DNA of 64,000 nt from Alphaproteobacteria bacterium (GTDB lineage: Bacteria; Pseudomonadota; Alphaproteobacteria; Rhodobacterales; Rhodobacteraceae): positions 1 through 64,000 of the forward strand of contig JAUHYC010000015.1 of NCBI GenBank assembly GCA_030426685.1, given 5' to 3'. Numbering within the stretch: the first letter of the stretch is position 1; each line of letters starts with the position of its first letter. This document shows, one piece after another, positions 8,318 through 18,412 of this stretch. The translations under genes were made by a program, and so were the position numbers. The notes beneath the pieces are model-generated. The model was not told the DNA's origin. It saw only the letters and a program-made list of their open reading frames with translations, and did not search any database.

Positions 8318-8788
8318 ATGGATGACGTTACGATCAGAGAAGCCCGCGACAATGACGCCGCCGGGATAGCATCGGTTCTGCAGGCCCTTGTTGCCGCCGA
8401 CAAACGCTCAAAACCGAGCGATGCCGATTTCGCTTTGTCATACTACATCAATGGACCCCACCAGATTCTATGCTCGGTTGCAGTTGGAGCAGATGCCGAA
8501 ATTTTGGGGTTTCAGTCGCTCAAACATGCGACCGAAGGAAACCCTTACGAGGTAAAGGTTGGCTGGGGGATTATCGGCACCCACATCAACCCAAAGGCCG
8601 CGCGGCGCGGTATCGGGAAAGCATTGTTCAAGGTCACTCAGGCTGCGGCGCGGGCGCATGGCGTACCAGCCATCGATGCGACGATTGGGGCCAGAAACGC
8701 CGAAGGTCTGGCCTATTATGAGGCAATGGGGTTTCGCGAATATCGACGGCTCGACGGGGCTATTTCAAAGGTGTTTCAGGTTGGGTAG
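8318..8788 (+). CDS. GNAT-family N-acetyltransferase
   Basis: A 156-residue acyltransferase. It opens with the usual beta strand VTIREARDNDAAGIASVL; the acetyl-CoA binding motif A is visible as INPKAARRGIGKALFKV (about 90-106), and motif B as ARNAEGLAYYEAMGFREY (about 128-145). The acceptor is unknown. It is the last gene of the nudC group, 12 bases after the SRPBCC gene, and is convergent with pheA across about 108 bases that hold no clear terminator. Confidence 0.85.
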   Translation: MDDVTIREARDNDAAGIASVLQALVAADKRSKPSDADFALSYYINGPHQILCSVAVGADAEILGFQSLKHATEGNPYEVKVGWGIIGTHINPKAARRGIGKALFKVTQAAARAHGVPAIDATIGARNAEGLAYYEAMGFREYRRLDGAISKVFQVG

Positions 8789-8896
8789 CGGTTCGTTGCC
8801 TTGTTGCCGCACGTCCACAGAGCGCGCAACAGCAGCATTCGCTGGAGAGACAGCGAGGGAAATGGTCAAGTTTTTATGTCCGAGATCGAACGGTAA

Positions 8897-9730
8897 TCAC
8901 CCGCGTGGTTGAGCCGCAGGATAAACGCCCAGCAATTCGACATTGGTTGTGAAATGTTCCAACTCATCCAGGGCCAGTTGGACATTTCTGTCGTCAGGGT
9001 GGCCGACGATATCGGCATAGAACTGGGTCGCAGTGAACGAGCCGTCGACCATATAGCTTTCCAGCTTGGTCATGTTGACCCCGTTGGTCGCAAACCCACC
9101 CATCGCCTTATAAAGTGCAGCCGGAATGTTGCGGACCTGAAAAACGAAGCTGGTGATCATCCCATGTTCGCCTCGACGTGACAGATCGTTGTCGCGCGAC
9201 ATCACCAGAAAACGGGTGGTGTTATCGCCATGGTCCTCGATATGGCGGGCCAGCACGTTCAGACCATAGATCTCCCCGGCCAACTCACTGGCCAGTGCAG
9301 CCGAGTGTTTGTCTCCAATCTCGGCCACTTCGCGCGCGGCGCGGGCGTTATCCGGGCTAACGCGGCCTCGGATGTTGTGCCGTTTCAGGAATCCGGCACA
9401 TTGGGGCAGCAGGACGAGGTGGGAATGTGCCTCGGTTACGTCTTCCAGCTTTGCGCCGGGAACCCCCAATAGGTTGATATGGACGCGCACAAAGGCCTCA
9501 TCGATGATATGCAACCCGCTATGGGGCAACAGGCGGTGGATATCCGCGACCCGGCCATAGGTGGTGTTTTCAACCGGCAACATCGCCAGATCCGCCTCAC
9601 CCGAGCGCACTGATTCGATCACATCTTCGAACGTCCGGCAGGGAAGGGCGTCCATATCCGGGCGCGCGTTGCGGCACGCCTCGTGACTATAGGCGCCGGG
9701 TTCCCCCTGAAATGCGATGCGTTTTGTCAT
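8897..9730 (-). CDS. pheA: Prephenate dehydratase
   Basis: A 277-residue enzyme converting prephenate to phenylpyruvate in phenylalanine synthesis. The N-terminal dehydratase domain starts MTKRIAFQGEPGAYSHEA and holds the conserved VENTTYGRV and NTTRFLVM segments; a C-terminal ACT domain (from about residue 195; SFVFQVRNIPAALYKAMGGF, then ITKLESYMV-like NMTKLESYM) provides feedback control by phenylalanine. It is the stand-alone type without a fused chorismate mutase. An upstream in-frame ATG at 9751 adds seven residues, but MTKRIAF matches the family start and follows GGAAACGACCAA. It is divergent from the cytochrome gene. Confidence 0.95.
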   Translation of the reverse strand: MTKRIAFQGEPGAYSHEACRNARPDMDALPCRTFEDVIESVRSGEADLAMLPVENTTYGRVADIHRLLPHSGLHIIDEAFVRVHINLLGVPGAKLEDVTEAHSHLVLLPQCAGFLKRHNIRGRVSPDNARAAREVAEIGDKHSAALASELAGEIYGLNVLARHIEDHGDNTTRFLVMSRDNDLSRRGEHGMITSFVFQVRNIPAALYKAMGGFATNGVNMTKLESYMVDGSFTATQFYADIVGHPDDRNVQLALDELEHFTTNVELLGVYPAAQPRG

Positions 9731-9849
9731 TTGGTCGTTTCCGTGCAACAAGTTCTTGAATTGGGCGTTTAGTCGCGGTGTCTATACCTTGCCTCTTGTC
9801 AGGGGAAGCCTTAGACACCCCGCAGACAGCTGAAATGGACTCGCGATCA

Positions 9850-10359
9850 ATGTTCGACACGATGACAGTTACCAAGGCCGCAGCCGGCCTGTTTGGCACC
9901 TTCCTGGTGCTGCTTCTGGCAAAATGGGGGGCGGATGTCCTCTATAGCACCGACAAACATCATGCTGAGGCTTCCTACGTTATCGAAACCGAAAGCGCAG
10001 GCGAAAGCGCTGACGGCGAAGAAGTTGTGTTTGAGGAAATTCTGGCCGCTGCTGATCCTGAAAAAGGTGCAAAAGTTTTCCGCAAATGCACCGCGTGCCA
10101 CAAGCTGGAAGATGGCGCCAACGGCACCGGCCCCTATCTGTACGGCATCGTTGACCGCCCGGTCGCGTCGGCCAATGGCTTCACCGGATACTCGCCGGCA
10201 ATGCAGGCCCATGGCGGCAACTGGACGCCCGAAGCGCTGGATGCGTTCCTGACCAGGCCCAGCAGCTACATCTCGGGCACATCCATGAGCTTTGCGGGCT
10301 TGAAAAAGCCGCAGGACCGCGCCGATCTGATTGCTTATCTGCAGACCATCGGCAACTGA
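9850..10359 (+). CDS. Membrane-anchored class I c-type cytochrome
   Basis: A 169-residue periplasmic electron carrier. An uncleaved N-terminal membrane helix (about residues 8-32, AAAGLFGTFLVLLLAKWGAD) is followed by an acidic linker (about 40-70) and one heme c domain: CTACH at 80-84 binds heme, and Met146 in GTSMSFAG is the likely second axial ligand. The layout is that of CycM/cytochrome c552 or Rhodobacter cytochrome c-y, which shuttle electrons between the bc1 complex and terminal oxidases without diffusing away. In-frame ATGs at 9778 and 9835 lie upstream; 9850 gives the conserved start, but none has a good ribosome site. A strong terminator follows. Confidence 0.87.
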   Translation: MFDTMTVTKAAAGLFGTFLVLLLAKWGADVLYSTDKHHAEASYVIETESAGESADGEEVVFEEILAAADPEKGAKVFRKCTACHKLEDGANGTGPYLYGIVDRPVASANGFTGYSPAMQAHGGNWTPEALDAFLTRPSSYISGTSMSFAGLKKPQDRADLIAYLQTIGN

Positions 10360-10384
10360 TCTGCTGATCAATCGGACCGAATTC

Positions 10385-10418
10385 AAAGCCGCTGCATCAC
10401 GCAGCGGCTTTATTTTTT
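10385..10418 (+). terminator. Rho-independent terminator after the cytochrome gene
   Basis: AAAGCCGCTGC, loop ATCAC, GCAGCGGCTTT, followed by a T-rich run (10411-10417): an 11-bp perfect stem 26 bases past the stop codon. Confidence 0.92.
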
Positions 10419-10534
10419 GTCTGAGAAGAACTTCACAAAGCGTTCACGCATTCTAAACTTGCAACTGACAGTGCTGGACCTTTAGCTAGATCCAGGCGCA
10501 TTAAGACGTCCAGAGAGTTGGAGGAGAGGCGGGT

Positions 10535-12478
10535 ATGAAAAAGGAACGCAATTGGCCGGATCGCAGCAAAATCAAGCGACGCACTGCCCTGCAACTATTG
10601 ACCGGAAGCGCTTTGGCGGCGGTCGCTCCGAACTTCAGAGGTGCCCTTGCGGCTGGTGAAGACAGCGAGAAGATAATCCGCGCGCACGGATACTCCTATT
10701 TCGGGGACCTAAAGTATCCACCAGACTTCGCGCATTTCGACTATGTGAACCCGAACGCACCGGTTGGCGGTGAGATTTCCGTCGCCACACGCGGCACCTT
10801 CGATGGAATGAACCGGTTTAACTGGCAGGGAAAGGCGGGTCTCTATTCGGGTCTGATCGCGGAGAGCATGTTCGGGGACAGTCCATTTGGCTCGGTCTCG
10901 CCGGCGGATTCCATCACCGAAACCTATGGGCTTTTGGCTGAGGCCGTCGAGTACCCCAGCACCAAGGAATGGTGCATTTTCTACATGCGCCCCGAGGCCC
11001 GGTTTGCGGATGGCACACCGTTGACTGCGCATGACGCCGCGTTCACGCATGATCTGTTTCTGGAGCAGGGAATTCGCAGCTATGCCCGTGCGGTCAGTCA
11101 GCGGATCGAAGGCTACGAAATCATTGATGATCATACGATCAAGTACAACTTTGTTGATGGAATATCGCGCCGGTCGCTGATCTCGCAGGTTGGCGGGACG
11201 CCTGTTTTCTCCAAGGAATGGTATGAGCGAACCGGTGAAAGACTCGACAAACAAAGCCTGCAGACGCCGATGGGCAGCGGCCCATATGTCGTCGATGATT
11301 TCGAGTTGAACCGTTACATCGTTTATCGGCGAAACCTCGATTATTGGGGCTGGCATCTACCGATCAACGTGGGGCGACACAATTTCGAAACCGTCCGGGT
11401 TGAGTACTTTGCGGATGATGCGGCCGAGTTCGAGGCATTCAAAGCCGGAATTTACACGTTCCGGGCAGAGGGAAGCACAAAGAAATGGGCGACCGGGTAT
11501 GATTTCCCGGCGGTTCAAAAAGGATATGTGAAGCGCGAGAGTATTCCGGTGATGACGCCACCTTCACCGTCGGGGTTCATATTCAACATGCAACGCGAGC
11601 CGTTCACCGACATCAAGGTGCGCGAGGCTCTGGGTCTGGCGTTCAACTTCGAATGGACTTCGGAATCCCTGCAATACGGGCTGACCGAACAACGCCATTC
11701 CTTCGCCGAAAATTCCGAGGTCGCAGCCGATGGATTGCCAACCGAGCAGGAGGTCGCTTTCCTGAAATCGCTGGGTGATCTTGTTCCGGATGAGATTTTC
11801 ACCCAGGAAGCAGTGCGTGCCCATAGCTCGGATGCCAGCCGCACCGTGGATCGCCGCAACAAACGCACCGCATTGAAGCTGCTGGAAGAGGCCGGTTGGA
11901 CAGTGTCCGGTGACGGAAAGCTTCAAAACGCAGATGGCAAGCCGATGGAAATCACCATCATGCTCAGCGCCGCATCCTCGGATACGGCTGAGGCCATCGT
12001 CACGACCTATGCCCAAAATCTGGAGAGTTTCGGTGTGTCTGTCACGGTTGAGAAAATCGACAGCGCCCAGTGGATCCAGCGGTATTACGACAAAGATTTC
12101 GACATGATCTTTTTCCGCAACCAATCCTTCCTTGAGGCCGGAACCGGGCTGAAACAATCCTATGGGGCCGAAACCGCAGTGGTCTCGTCGTACAATCCGC
12201 AATCGCTGCAGAGCCCGTTGGTCGATGCAATCATCGATGCCGCGCTGGACACGAAATCGCGCGAAGAGGAAATCGCGGCGCTGAAATCGCTGGATCGCGT
12301 GTTGCGGTATCTGCGCATTCAGGTGCCGACCGGCTATGTGTCGGATACATGGGTTGCCTATTACGATATGTTCGAACATCCCGAAGAATTACCGCCATTG
12401 GCCGTCGGGCAGTTTGACTTCTGGTGGTTCAATGAAGAGAAGTACCAGAAACTGAAAGCTGCAGGCGCCGTGAGGTAA
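10535..12478 (+). CDS. yejA: Peptide-type ABC transporter, solute-binding protein (family 5)
   Basis: A 647-residue periplasmic receptor that feeds the following YejB/YejE/YejF importer. The N-terminus [15 protein letters not shown], hydrophobic stretch and ALAAG cleavage region suggest twin-arginine export. Family 5 features include [19 protein letters not shown] (about 150-170) and [20 protein letters not shown]. In Escherichia coli YejABEF imports microcin C and peptides; here the ligand is probably an oligopeptide, by inference. A strong ribosome site (GGAGGAGAGG) precedes ATG 10535. The permease begins six bases after the stop, so the four genes form one operon. No regulator lies nearby. 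Confidence 0.9.
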   Translation: MKKERNWPDRSKIKRRTALQLLTGSALAAVAPNFRGALAAGEDSEKIIRAHGYSYFGDLKYPPDFAHFDYVNPNAPVGGEISVATRGTFDGMNRFNWQGKAGLYSGLIAESMFGDSPFGSVSPADSITETYGLLAEAVEYPSTKEWCIFYMRPEARFADGTPLTAHDAAFTHDLFLEQGIRSYARAVSQRIEGYEIIDDHTIKYNFVDGISRRSLISQVGGTPVFSKEWYERTGERLDKQSLQTPMGSGPYVVDDFELNRYIVYRRNLDYWGWHLPINVGRHNFETVRVEYFADDAAEFEAFKAGIYTFRAEGSTKKWATGYDFPAVQKGYVKRESIPVMTPPSPSGFIFNMQREPFTDIKVREALGLAFNFEWTSESLQYGLTEQRHSFAENSEVAADGLPTEQEVAFLKSLGDLVPDEIFTQEAVRAHSSDASRTVDRRNKRTALKLLEEAGWTVSGDGKLQNADGKPMEITIMLSAASSDTAEAIVTTYAQNLESFGVSVTVEKIDSAQWIQRYYDKDFDMIFFRNQSFLEAGTGLKQSYGAETAVVSSYNPQSLQSPLVDAIIDAALDTKSREEEIAALKSLDRVLRYLRIQVPTGYVSDTWVAYYDMFEHPEELPPLAVGQFDFWWFNEEKYQKLKAAGAVR

Positions 12479-12483
12479 CAGAT

Positions 12484-13569
12484 TTGGGAGCGTATATTCT
12501 TCGCCGGCTGCTGTTGGTCATACCGACGCTGTTGGGAATAATGATCGTCAACTTCACGCTGGTGCAGTTTGTGCCGGGTGGTCCGATCGAGCAAATCCTC
12601 GCCCAGATGCAGGGTGAGGGCGACGTGTTCGCGGGTTTTGCGGGTGGCGAAGGTGCGCCGGCAGAAGAGACCTTCGGATCGGACAGCGAATATATCGGCG
12701 CGCGCGGTCTGCCCAAGGAGTTCATCGAAGAGCTTGAAAAGGAATTCGGGTTCGACAAGCCACCGGTGGAACGGTTTTTGACCATGATGGGCAACTATCT
12801 GACGCTGGATTTTGGCGAGAGCTATTTTCGCTCGATCAGCGTGATCGATCTGGTGCTGGAAAAGATGCCGGTGTCGATCTCGCTGGGCCTGTGGTCCACG
12901 CTGATCGCCTATCTGGTTTCGATCCCGCTGGGTATTCGCAAAGCGATCAAGGATGGCTCGACCTTCGACACATGGACCAGCGGCACCATCATTGTCGCCT
13001 ACGCGATCCCCGGATTCCTGTTCGCCATCCTGCTGCTGGTGCTGTTCGCCGGTGGGTCCTATTGGCAGATCTTTCCGCTGCGCGGGCTGACCTCGGACAA
13101 TTGGGACAGCCTAAGCCTGTTTGGCAAGATCGCCGATTACTTCTGGCACATCGCCCTGCCGATCATCGCCCTGACGATCTCAGCCTTTGCGACGCTCACA
13201 TTGCTGACCAAGAACTCGTTTCTGGATGAGATCAAGAAGCAATATGTGATGACCGCCCGCGCCAAGGGGCTGAGCGAGCGCAAGGTGCTGTATGGACACG
13301 TTTTCCGTAACGCGATGCTGATCGTGATCGCGGGTTTCCCTGCAGTGTTCATCGGTGTGTTCTTTGGTGGATCGATCATTATCGAAACCATCTTCTCGCT
13401 GGATGGTCTGGGCCGGTTGGGCTTTGAGGCTGCAGTGGCGCGCGACTATCCCGTAATCTTCGGCACGCTCTTCATCTTCGGCCTGATGGGTTTGGTCGTC
13501 GGCATCATCAGCGATCTGATGTATGTGCTTGTCGACCCGCGTATCGATTTCGAAAAGCGGGAGGGATAA
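12484..13569 (+). CDS. yejB: Peptide ABC transporter permease YejB
   Basis: A 361-residue inner-membrane permease of the DppB/YejB type. The opening [20 protein letters not shown] is the characteristic first membrane helix; an insert of about 80 residues (about 35-110), normal for YejB, precedes the conserved permease core, and the EAA loop is visible as [20 protein letters not shown]. The start is TTG at 12484, just past the yejA stop, with GAGGTAA in the end of yejA as ribosome site; no ATG is available before the first helix. The downstream permease starts directly after this stop. Confidence 0.92.
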   Translation: MGAYILRRLLLVIPTLLGIMIVNFTLVQFVPGGPIEQILAQMQGEGDVFAGFAGGEGAPAEETFGSDSEYIGARGLPKEFIEELEKEFGFDKPPVERFLTMMGNYLTLDFGESYFRSISVIDLVLEKMPVSISLGLWSTLIAYLVSIPLGIRKAIKDGSTFDTWTSGTIIVAYAIPGFLFAILLLVLFAGGSYWQIFPLRGLTSDNWDSLSLFGKIADYFWHIALPIIALTISAFATLTLLTKNSFLDEIKKQYVMTARAKGLSERKVLYGHVFRNAMLIVIAGFPAVFIGVFFGGSIIIETIFSLDGLGRLGFEAAVARDYPVIFGTLFIFGLMGLVVGIISDLMYVLVDPRIDFEKREG

Positions 13570-14676
13570 ATGGCACTCTCCCCTCTCAATCAGCGCCGTT
13601 GGCGCAATTTCCGGCGCAATGGCCGGGCGTTCTGGTCACTGATCATCTTTTCGGTGCTGTTCGGCCTTTCGCTGTTTGCCGAGTTCATTGCAAATGACAA
13701 ACCGATCCTCGTGAAATACCGCGGCGAGTTCTACATGCCGGTCTTCAACTTTTACGCCGAGACAGAGTTTGGTGGCGATTTCCAGACCGAAGCCATCTAC
13801 CGCGACCCCGAGGTCATGTGCCTGATTGATAGCGGTGGTCTGGATCAGTGTTTCGACGATCCCGAAGGCATCATCGATGAAATCAAAGCGGGCACTTTTC
13901 AGGCCGACGGGTTCGAGCGCGGTTGGGCTATATGGCCGCTGATCCCGTATTCGTTCAATACCAGCGTTGACCGTCCCGGTGCTGCCCCCCTGCCGCCCAA
14001 TGGACAGAACTTGCTGGGCACCGATGACACCAAGCGTGATGTGCTGGCCCGTGTAATCTATGGCTTCCGCCTGTCGATCCTGTTCACCCTGATCGTGACC
14101 GGTGTGGCCAGCCTGATCGGCATCTTTGCCGGGGCAATTCAGGGGTTCTTTGGCGGATGGCTGGACCTGATCTTTCAACGGATTATCGAGATCTGGTCCG
14201 CAACCCCGTCGCTCTATGTGATCATCATCATGTTTGCCATTCTGGGCCGAAGTTTCTGGTTGCTGGTGGCGTTGATGATCCTGTTCAGTTGGACCGGGTT
14301 GGTCGGTGTTGTGCGGGCCGAGTTCCTGCGCGCGCGCAATCTGGAATATGTCCGTGCAGCGCGGGCGCTGGGTGTTGGCAACATGACCATCATGTTCCGC
14401 CACATGCTGCCCAATGCAATGGTGGCAACGCTGACCTTCATGCCGTTCATCGTGACCGGCACCATCGGCGGGTTGGCCTCTTTGGACTTCCTTGGCTTTG
14501 GCCTGCCATCCTCGGCCCCGTCGCTGGGAGAGCTCACCTTACAGGCGAAACAGAACCTTCAAGCCCCGTGGCTGGCCTTCACCGCGTTCTTCACCTTTGC
14601 TATCATGCTGTCGCTGCTGGTTTTCATCTTTGAAGGTGTGCGCGACGCGTTTGATCCCAGAAAGACCTTTTCATGA
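13570..14676 (+). CDS. yejE: Peptide ABC transporter permease YejE
   Basis: A 368-residue second permease, DppC/YejE type. A first helix (about 22-42) is followed by a large periplasmic segment (about 45-155), then the core membrane helices with the EAA loop EYVRAARALGVGNMTIMFRH. It should pair with YejB to form the translocation channel. It begins at ATG 13570, immediately after the yejB stop, and its own stop overlaps the yejF start (ATGA), indicating translational coupling. Confidence 0.92.
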   Translation: MALSPLNQRRWRNFRRNGRAFWSLIIFSVLFGLSLFAEFIANDKPILVKYRGEFYMPVFNFYAETEFGGDFQTEAIYRDPEVMCLIDSGGLDQCFDDPEGIIDEIKAGTFQADGFERGWAIWPLIPYSFNTSVDRPGAAPLPPNGQNLLGTDDTKRDVLARVIYGFRLSILFTLIVTGVASLIGIFAGAIQGFFGGWLDLIFQRIIEIWSATPSLYVIIIMFAILGRSFWLLVALMILFSWTGLVGVVRAEFLRARNLEYVRAARALGVGNMTIMFRHMLPNAMVATLTFMPFIVTGTIGGLASLDFLGFGLPSSAPSLGELTLQAKQNLQAPWLAFTAFFTFAIMLSLLVFIFEGVRDAFDPRKTFS

Positions 14677-16250
14677 GCCTGCTGGATGTAAACAACCTCA
14701 AGGTATCGTTCCGGCAGGACGGGCAGGTATCGGCCGCAGTCAAGGGCGTGTCCTTTACCGTAGATCGCGGTGAAACGGTTGCACTGGTGGGTGAATCTGG
14801 CTCAGGCAAGTCGGTAACGGCGCTCAGCACGGTCTCATTGCTGGGCGACAGCGCAATCGTCGAGGGCTCGGTCCAGTATGATGGTGACGAAATGATTGGC
14901 GCGTCCGAGGACAAGCTGATGGACGTACGCGGCAACGACATCAGCTTTATCTTTCAGGAACCGATGACCTCGCTCAATCCGTTGCATGCGATCCAGAAGC
15001 AGATGGCAGAATCGTTGGCCTTGCACCAGGGCGTGTCTGGTGATGCGGCGCGGGGCAGGATTGTCGAACTGTTGACCAAGGTCGGCATTCGCGACCCCGA
15101 AGAGCGTCTGGACAGCTACCCGCATCAATTGTCGGGCGGCCAACGGCAGCGGGTGATGATCGCGATGGCTCTGGCCAATAAGCCAGACATCCTGATCGCG
15201 GATGAACCAACCACCGCGCTGGACGTGACCATTCAGGCACAGATTTTGGAGCTGCTGGCGGATCTGCAGAAGACTGAGAACATGGGGATGCTGTTCATCA
15301 CTCATGACCTTGGCATCGTGCGCCGCATCGCCGACCGGGTTTGCGTCATGAAAGATGGCGAGATCGTCGAAACCGGTGTGACGGCCGAGATCTTCGACAA
15401 CCCGCAGCACCCCTATACGCGCAAGCTGCTGGCGGCAGAGCCTGCGGGGCAACCCGATCCGGTGGCTCCGGATGCCGAAGAAGTGGCGCGCACCGACCAC
15501 CTGAAGGTCTGGTTCCCGATCCAGCGGGGGTTTTTGAAGCGGACCGTCGGCTATGTGAAGGCTGTTAATGACGCGACACTCAGCGTCCGTGCGGGTGAAA
15601 CGCTGGGGATTGTGGGCGAAAGCGGTTCGGGCAAGACCACGCTGGCGCTGGCGATCATGCGGCTGATCGCCTCTGAGGGGGGCATTGCCTACCGTGACCA
15701 GGATGTGCGCCGCTGGTCCACGCGTGAACTCAGGCGGCTGCGCAAGGATATGCAGATCGTGTTTCAGGATCCGTATGGCAGCCTCAGCCCGCGCATGACC
15801 TGCATGCAGATCATTGCCGAAGGGCTGGCGATCCACAAGGTTGACCCGCATCGCGCCCCGCGAGAGCTGGTGGCAGAAGTGATGACCGAGGTGGGGCTCG
15901 ACCCCGCTGCGATGGACCGTTACCCGCATGAATTCTCGGGCGGTCAGCGCCAGCGCATTGCGATTGCGCGCGCCATGGTGCTGCGGCCCAAGCTGCTGGT
16001 GCTGGACGAGCCGACCAGCGCGCTGGATATGACCGTGCAGGTGCAGATCGTCGATCTGCTGCGTGATCTTCAACGGAAATACGGTCTGGCCTACCTGTTC
16101 ATCAGCCACGATCTGAAGGTTGTGCGCGCAATGTCCCACAACGTCATCGTCATGCGGAACGGCGACGTGATCGAAATGGGCGCGGCCGAGGATTTGTTTG
16201 AAAACGCTCAGACGGACTATACCCGCGAGTTGATTGCAGCGGCGGGCTGA
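14673..16250 (+). CDS. yejF: Peptide ABC transporter ATP-binding protein with two nucleotide-binding domains
   Basis: A 525-residue fused ATPase. Each half has Walker A (GESGSGKS near residue 36; GESGSGKT near 316), a signature (LSGGQRQRV near 152; FSGGQRQRI near 427) and Walker B with catalytic Glu ([24 protein letters not shown]), and each is followed by the oligopeptide-type C-terminal stretch ([22 protein letters not shown]). Both sites look competent. It overlaps yejE by four bases. The fused form is typical of the Yej system rather than Dpp/Opp. Confidence 0.94.
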   Translation: MSLLDVNNLKVSFRQDGQVSAAVKGVSFTVDRGETVALVGESGSGKSVTALSTVSLLGDSAIVEGSVQYDGDEMIGASEDKLMDVRGNDISFIFQEPMTSLNPLHAIQKQMAESLALHQGVSGDAARGRIVELLTKVGIRDPEERLDSYPHQLSGGQRQRVMIAMALANKPDILIADEPTTALDVTIQAQILELLADLQKTENMGMLFITHDLGIVRRIADRVCVMKDGEIVETGVTAEIFDNPQHPYTRKLLAAEPAGQPDPVAPDAEEVARTDHLKVWFPIQRGFLKRTVGYVKAVNDATLSVRAGETLGIVGESGSGKTTLALAIMRLIASEGGIAYRDQDVRRWSTRELRRLRKDMQIVFQDPYGSLSPRMTCMQIIAEGLAIHKVDPHRAPRELVAEVMTEVGLDPAAMDRYPHEFSGGQRQRIAIARAMVLRPKLLVLDEPTSALDMTVQVQIVDLLRDLQRKYGLAYLFISHDLKVVRAMSHNVIVMRNGDVIEMGAAEDLFENAQTDYTRELIAAAG

Positions 16251-16271
16251 GCGCAGCCCACCGCCAATGGT

Positions 16272-18197
16272 TCAGGCCAGTTCCTCGCGTTTTGCGGATT
16301 TTGGAACCGGGCCGCGCAGCTCTTCGTAATGGTCGAACTGTAGTTTGACCCAGCCGGTGCCTCGGGTGGCACTGGCCAATGTCCGGTGTAATTCATCCTC
16401 GGCCACGGCGGGCAACTGGGCGTTGAAAATCTCCCAGCCCGAGGCGTTCGGATTGCCCTCAAAGCCCAGAACTTGCCCTTGCAGCGAACTGATCGTTGGC
16501 ACCAGATCCCCGACAAAGATCGAAGGCAGGTGAATCTCGGCATTCAGGATGGGTTGCAAGACCACGGGCTTGGCTTCGGGCAGTGCCTCGCGCACGGCGT
16601 TCTTGCCTGCCGTGCGGAAGGCATAGTCAGAGCTGTCCACATTATGGTGCTTGCCGTCGCTCAGCGTCACTTTGACGTCGACGACGGGGAAACCTTCGGG
16701 ACCTTCGACCAGAGCGTCCTTGGCCCCATGTTCCACCGAAGGGATGTAGTTTCGGGGCACCGCGCCGCCTTTGACCACCTCTTCGAACTGGAACCCGGAG
16801 CCGCGCGGCAGCGGCGCGATCGAGATTACCACATCCGCAAACTGCCCGGCACCACCGGATTGCTTGCGATGGCGGTGGCGGTGTTCGACCTTTGTACGAA
16901 TGGTTTCGCGATAGGCCGTTTCAGCGACGTCAGCCTCAATCTCGATCCCGAAATCCTCGGCAAGTTTTGCCGTCACCCTGCGCATATGCTGTGGGCCTTG
17001 TGAGCCCAAAACGGAATGGCCGCTCAGTTCATCCTGCGCCAGATGCAGGCCCGGATCGATCTCCACCAATCGCGTCAGTGCGTTCGATAGGCGTACGTCG
17101 TCCCGCTCATGCGCGGGCGAGACCACCTGACGATGTGCTGCCGGGTGCGACGAAGCCCATTCCGGCAACGGAGTCGCCGAAGCACTGTCGTAGATAAAGC
17201 CGGGGTTCAGGTGGTCCGATTTCACCGCCAGCCCGATATGACCAGCTTCCAATGTGCTGATCTGGGTTTTGGCATCCAGAGAGGTCAGGTTTCCGACTGT
17301 TTCACCCCCCAGAGACTCATGCGCTTTGACGCCGTCCCCCAACCCGCGCAGGACGATGATTTTTCCGATATGCTTCTTCACATCCGCGAAACCCGCAATG
17401 GCCCGGGCGCTGTCTTCGGCTTCATCGCGGTCGGCGGCGATATTGAATTCCGGGGCCTCATGACGCAGCGCTTTCATCAGCCGCGTCAGACCGTTGCCAT
17501 GGCTCGCCGCGCCAAGGCAGGCGGGAATCAGCTGGTGGTTTTGCAGCACCTGTGCGGCTAGATCGTAAATTTCGGCGCTGGGCGGCTGTTTGTCCTCGAT
17601 CAGTTGCTCCAGCAGGTTGTCATCGAAATCCGATAGGGTTTCCAGCAGCTCGGTGCGCGCCTCCTGCTCGCGATCTTCGACCGATTGCGGCAATTCGATC
17701 AGCGCCGAGGGCTGCCCCTCCTGATACTTCCATGCCCGCTCCGAGATCAGGTCAACCGCGCCGATGATCGTGTCGCCATCACGGATGGGAACCTGCCGCA
17801 GCGCGATGTGATGCGTGCAATAGGTCTGTAGCGCCGCCACGATGTCTCGGATACGGCCATTGGGGCTGTCCATCCGGTTGATGAACAGGAAACAGGGAAC
17901 GCCTGCCTCTTCGACCAGTCGCAGATAGGGCGCGCAGAGCACGGCGGCGTCGGGGTCAGGTGGCACCACCACAACGGCAGCGTCCGAGATGGCCATTGCG
18001 GGGCCGACATAGGCAAGCGCATCGCTGCCTCCGTCCACGTCAATCGCGCACCATGGCTCGTCCAGATAAGAAAAACCGTGCAAATGCACGGTTCCGGAAA
18101 CATCGAATGTGGTGGGCCGGTCGTCGAGGCGGCTTATGGCCTCGACCAGGGTGGTTTTGCCCGATTGGCTGGGGCCGAGGACGGTAAAAACGCGCAT
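16272..18197 (-). CDS. Divergent elongation factor G paralogue with altered G3 motif
   Basis: A 641-residue protein of the EF-G/translational GTPase family, shorter than EF-G (about 700). It has a P-loop GPSQSGKTT (8-16) and a G4 NRMD (107-110), but the G3 box that should read DTPGH is DVDGG (53-57), so the histidine that activates water for GTP hydrolysis is missing. Domains IV and V are recognisable (QSGGAGQFADVVISIAPLP; GEPGFPVVD-like EGPEGFPVVDVKVTL; GWEIFNAQLP). The true fusA of the str operon is not in this window. A role in translation or ribosome rescue is guesswork. Start ATG 18197 follows AGAGGGACAGC. It is convergent with yejF. Confidence 0.82.
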   Translation of the reverse strand: MRVFTVLGPSQSGKTTLVEAISRLDDRPTTFDVSGTVHLHGFSYLDEPWCAIDVDGGSDALAYVGPAMAISDAAVVVVPPDPDAAVLCAPYLRLVEEAGVPCFLFINRMDSPNGRIRDIVAALQTYCTHHIALRQVPIRDGDTIIGAVDLISERAWKYQEGQPSALIELPQSVEDREQEARTELLETLSDFDDNLLEQLIEDKQPPSAEIYDLAAQVLQNHQLIPACLGAASHGNGLTRLMKALRHEAPEFNIAADRDEAEDSARAIAGFADVKKHIGKIIVLRGLGDGVKAHESLGGETVGNLTSLDAKTQISTLEAGHIGLAVKSDHLNPGFIYDSASATPLPEWASSHPAAHRQVVSPAHERDDVRLSNALTRLVEIDPGLHLAQDELSGHSVLGSQGPQHMRRVTAKLAEDFGIEIEADVAETAYRETIRTKVEHRHRHRKQSGGAGQFADVVISIAPLPRGSGFQFEEVVKGGAVPRNYIPSVEHGAKDALVEGPEGFPVVDVKVTLSDGKHHNVDSSDYAFRTAGKNAVREALPEAKPVVLQPILNAEIHLPSIFVGDLVPTISSLQGQVLGFEGNPNASGWEIFNAQLPAVAEDELHRTLASATRGTGWVKLQFDHYEELRGPVPKSAKREELA

Positions 18198-18412
18198 AGG
18201 TGCTGTCCCTCTTTCAGGTTGCAGAATCGCTGCACGAAAGGGGCTGTCGAACGCGGGTGCGTCGGCAAAAATCTGTCTGCGAATTCGCCTGCCTCAGGCT
18301 GCAAAGAGGTGAGCCTCTCTACCCTTTGAGTGTGGAGAAAACCGAAGGCGTGCGTCAAGCCCCTGTGCCAGTGTGAATGGCGCGGGCCGGTACACGGCCC
18401 GCGAAAAAAGTA

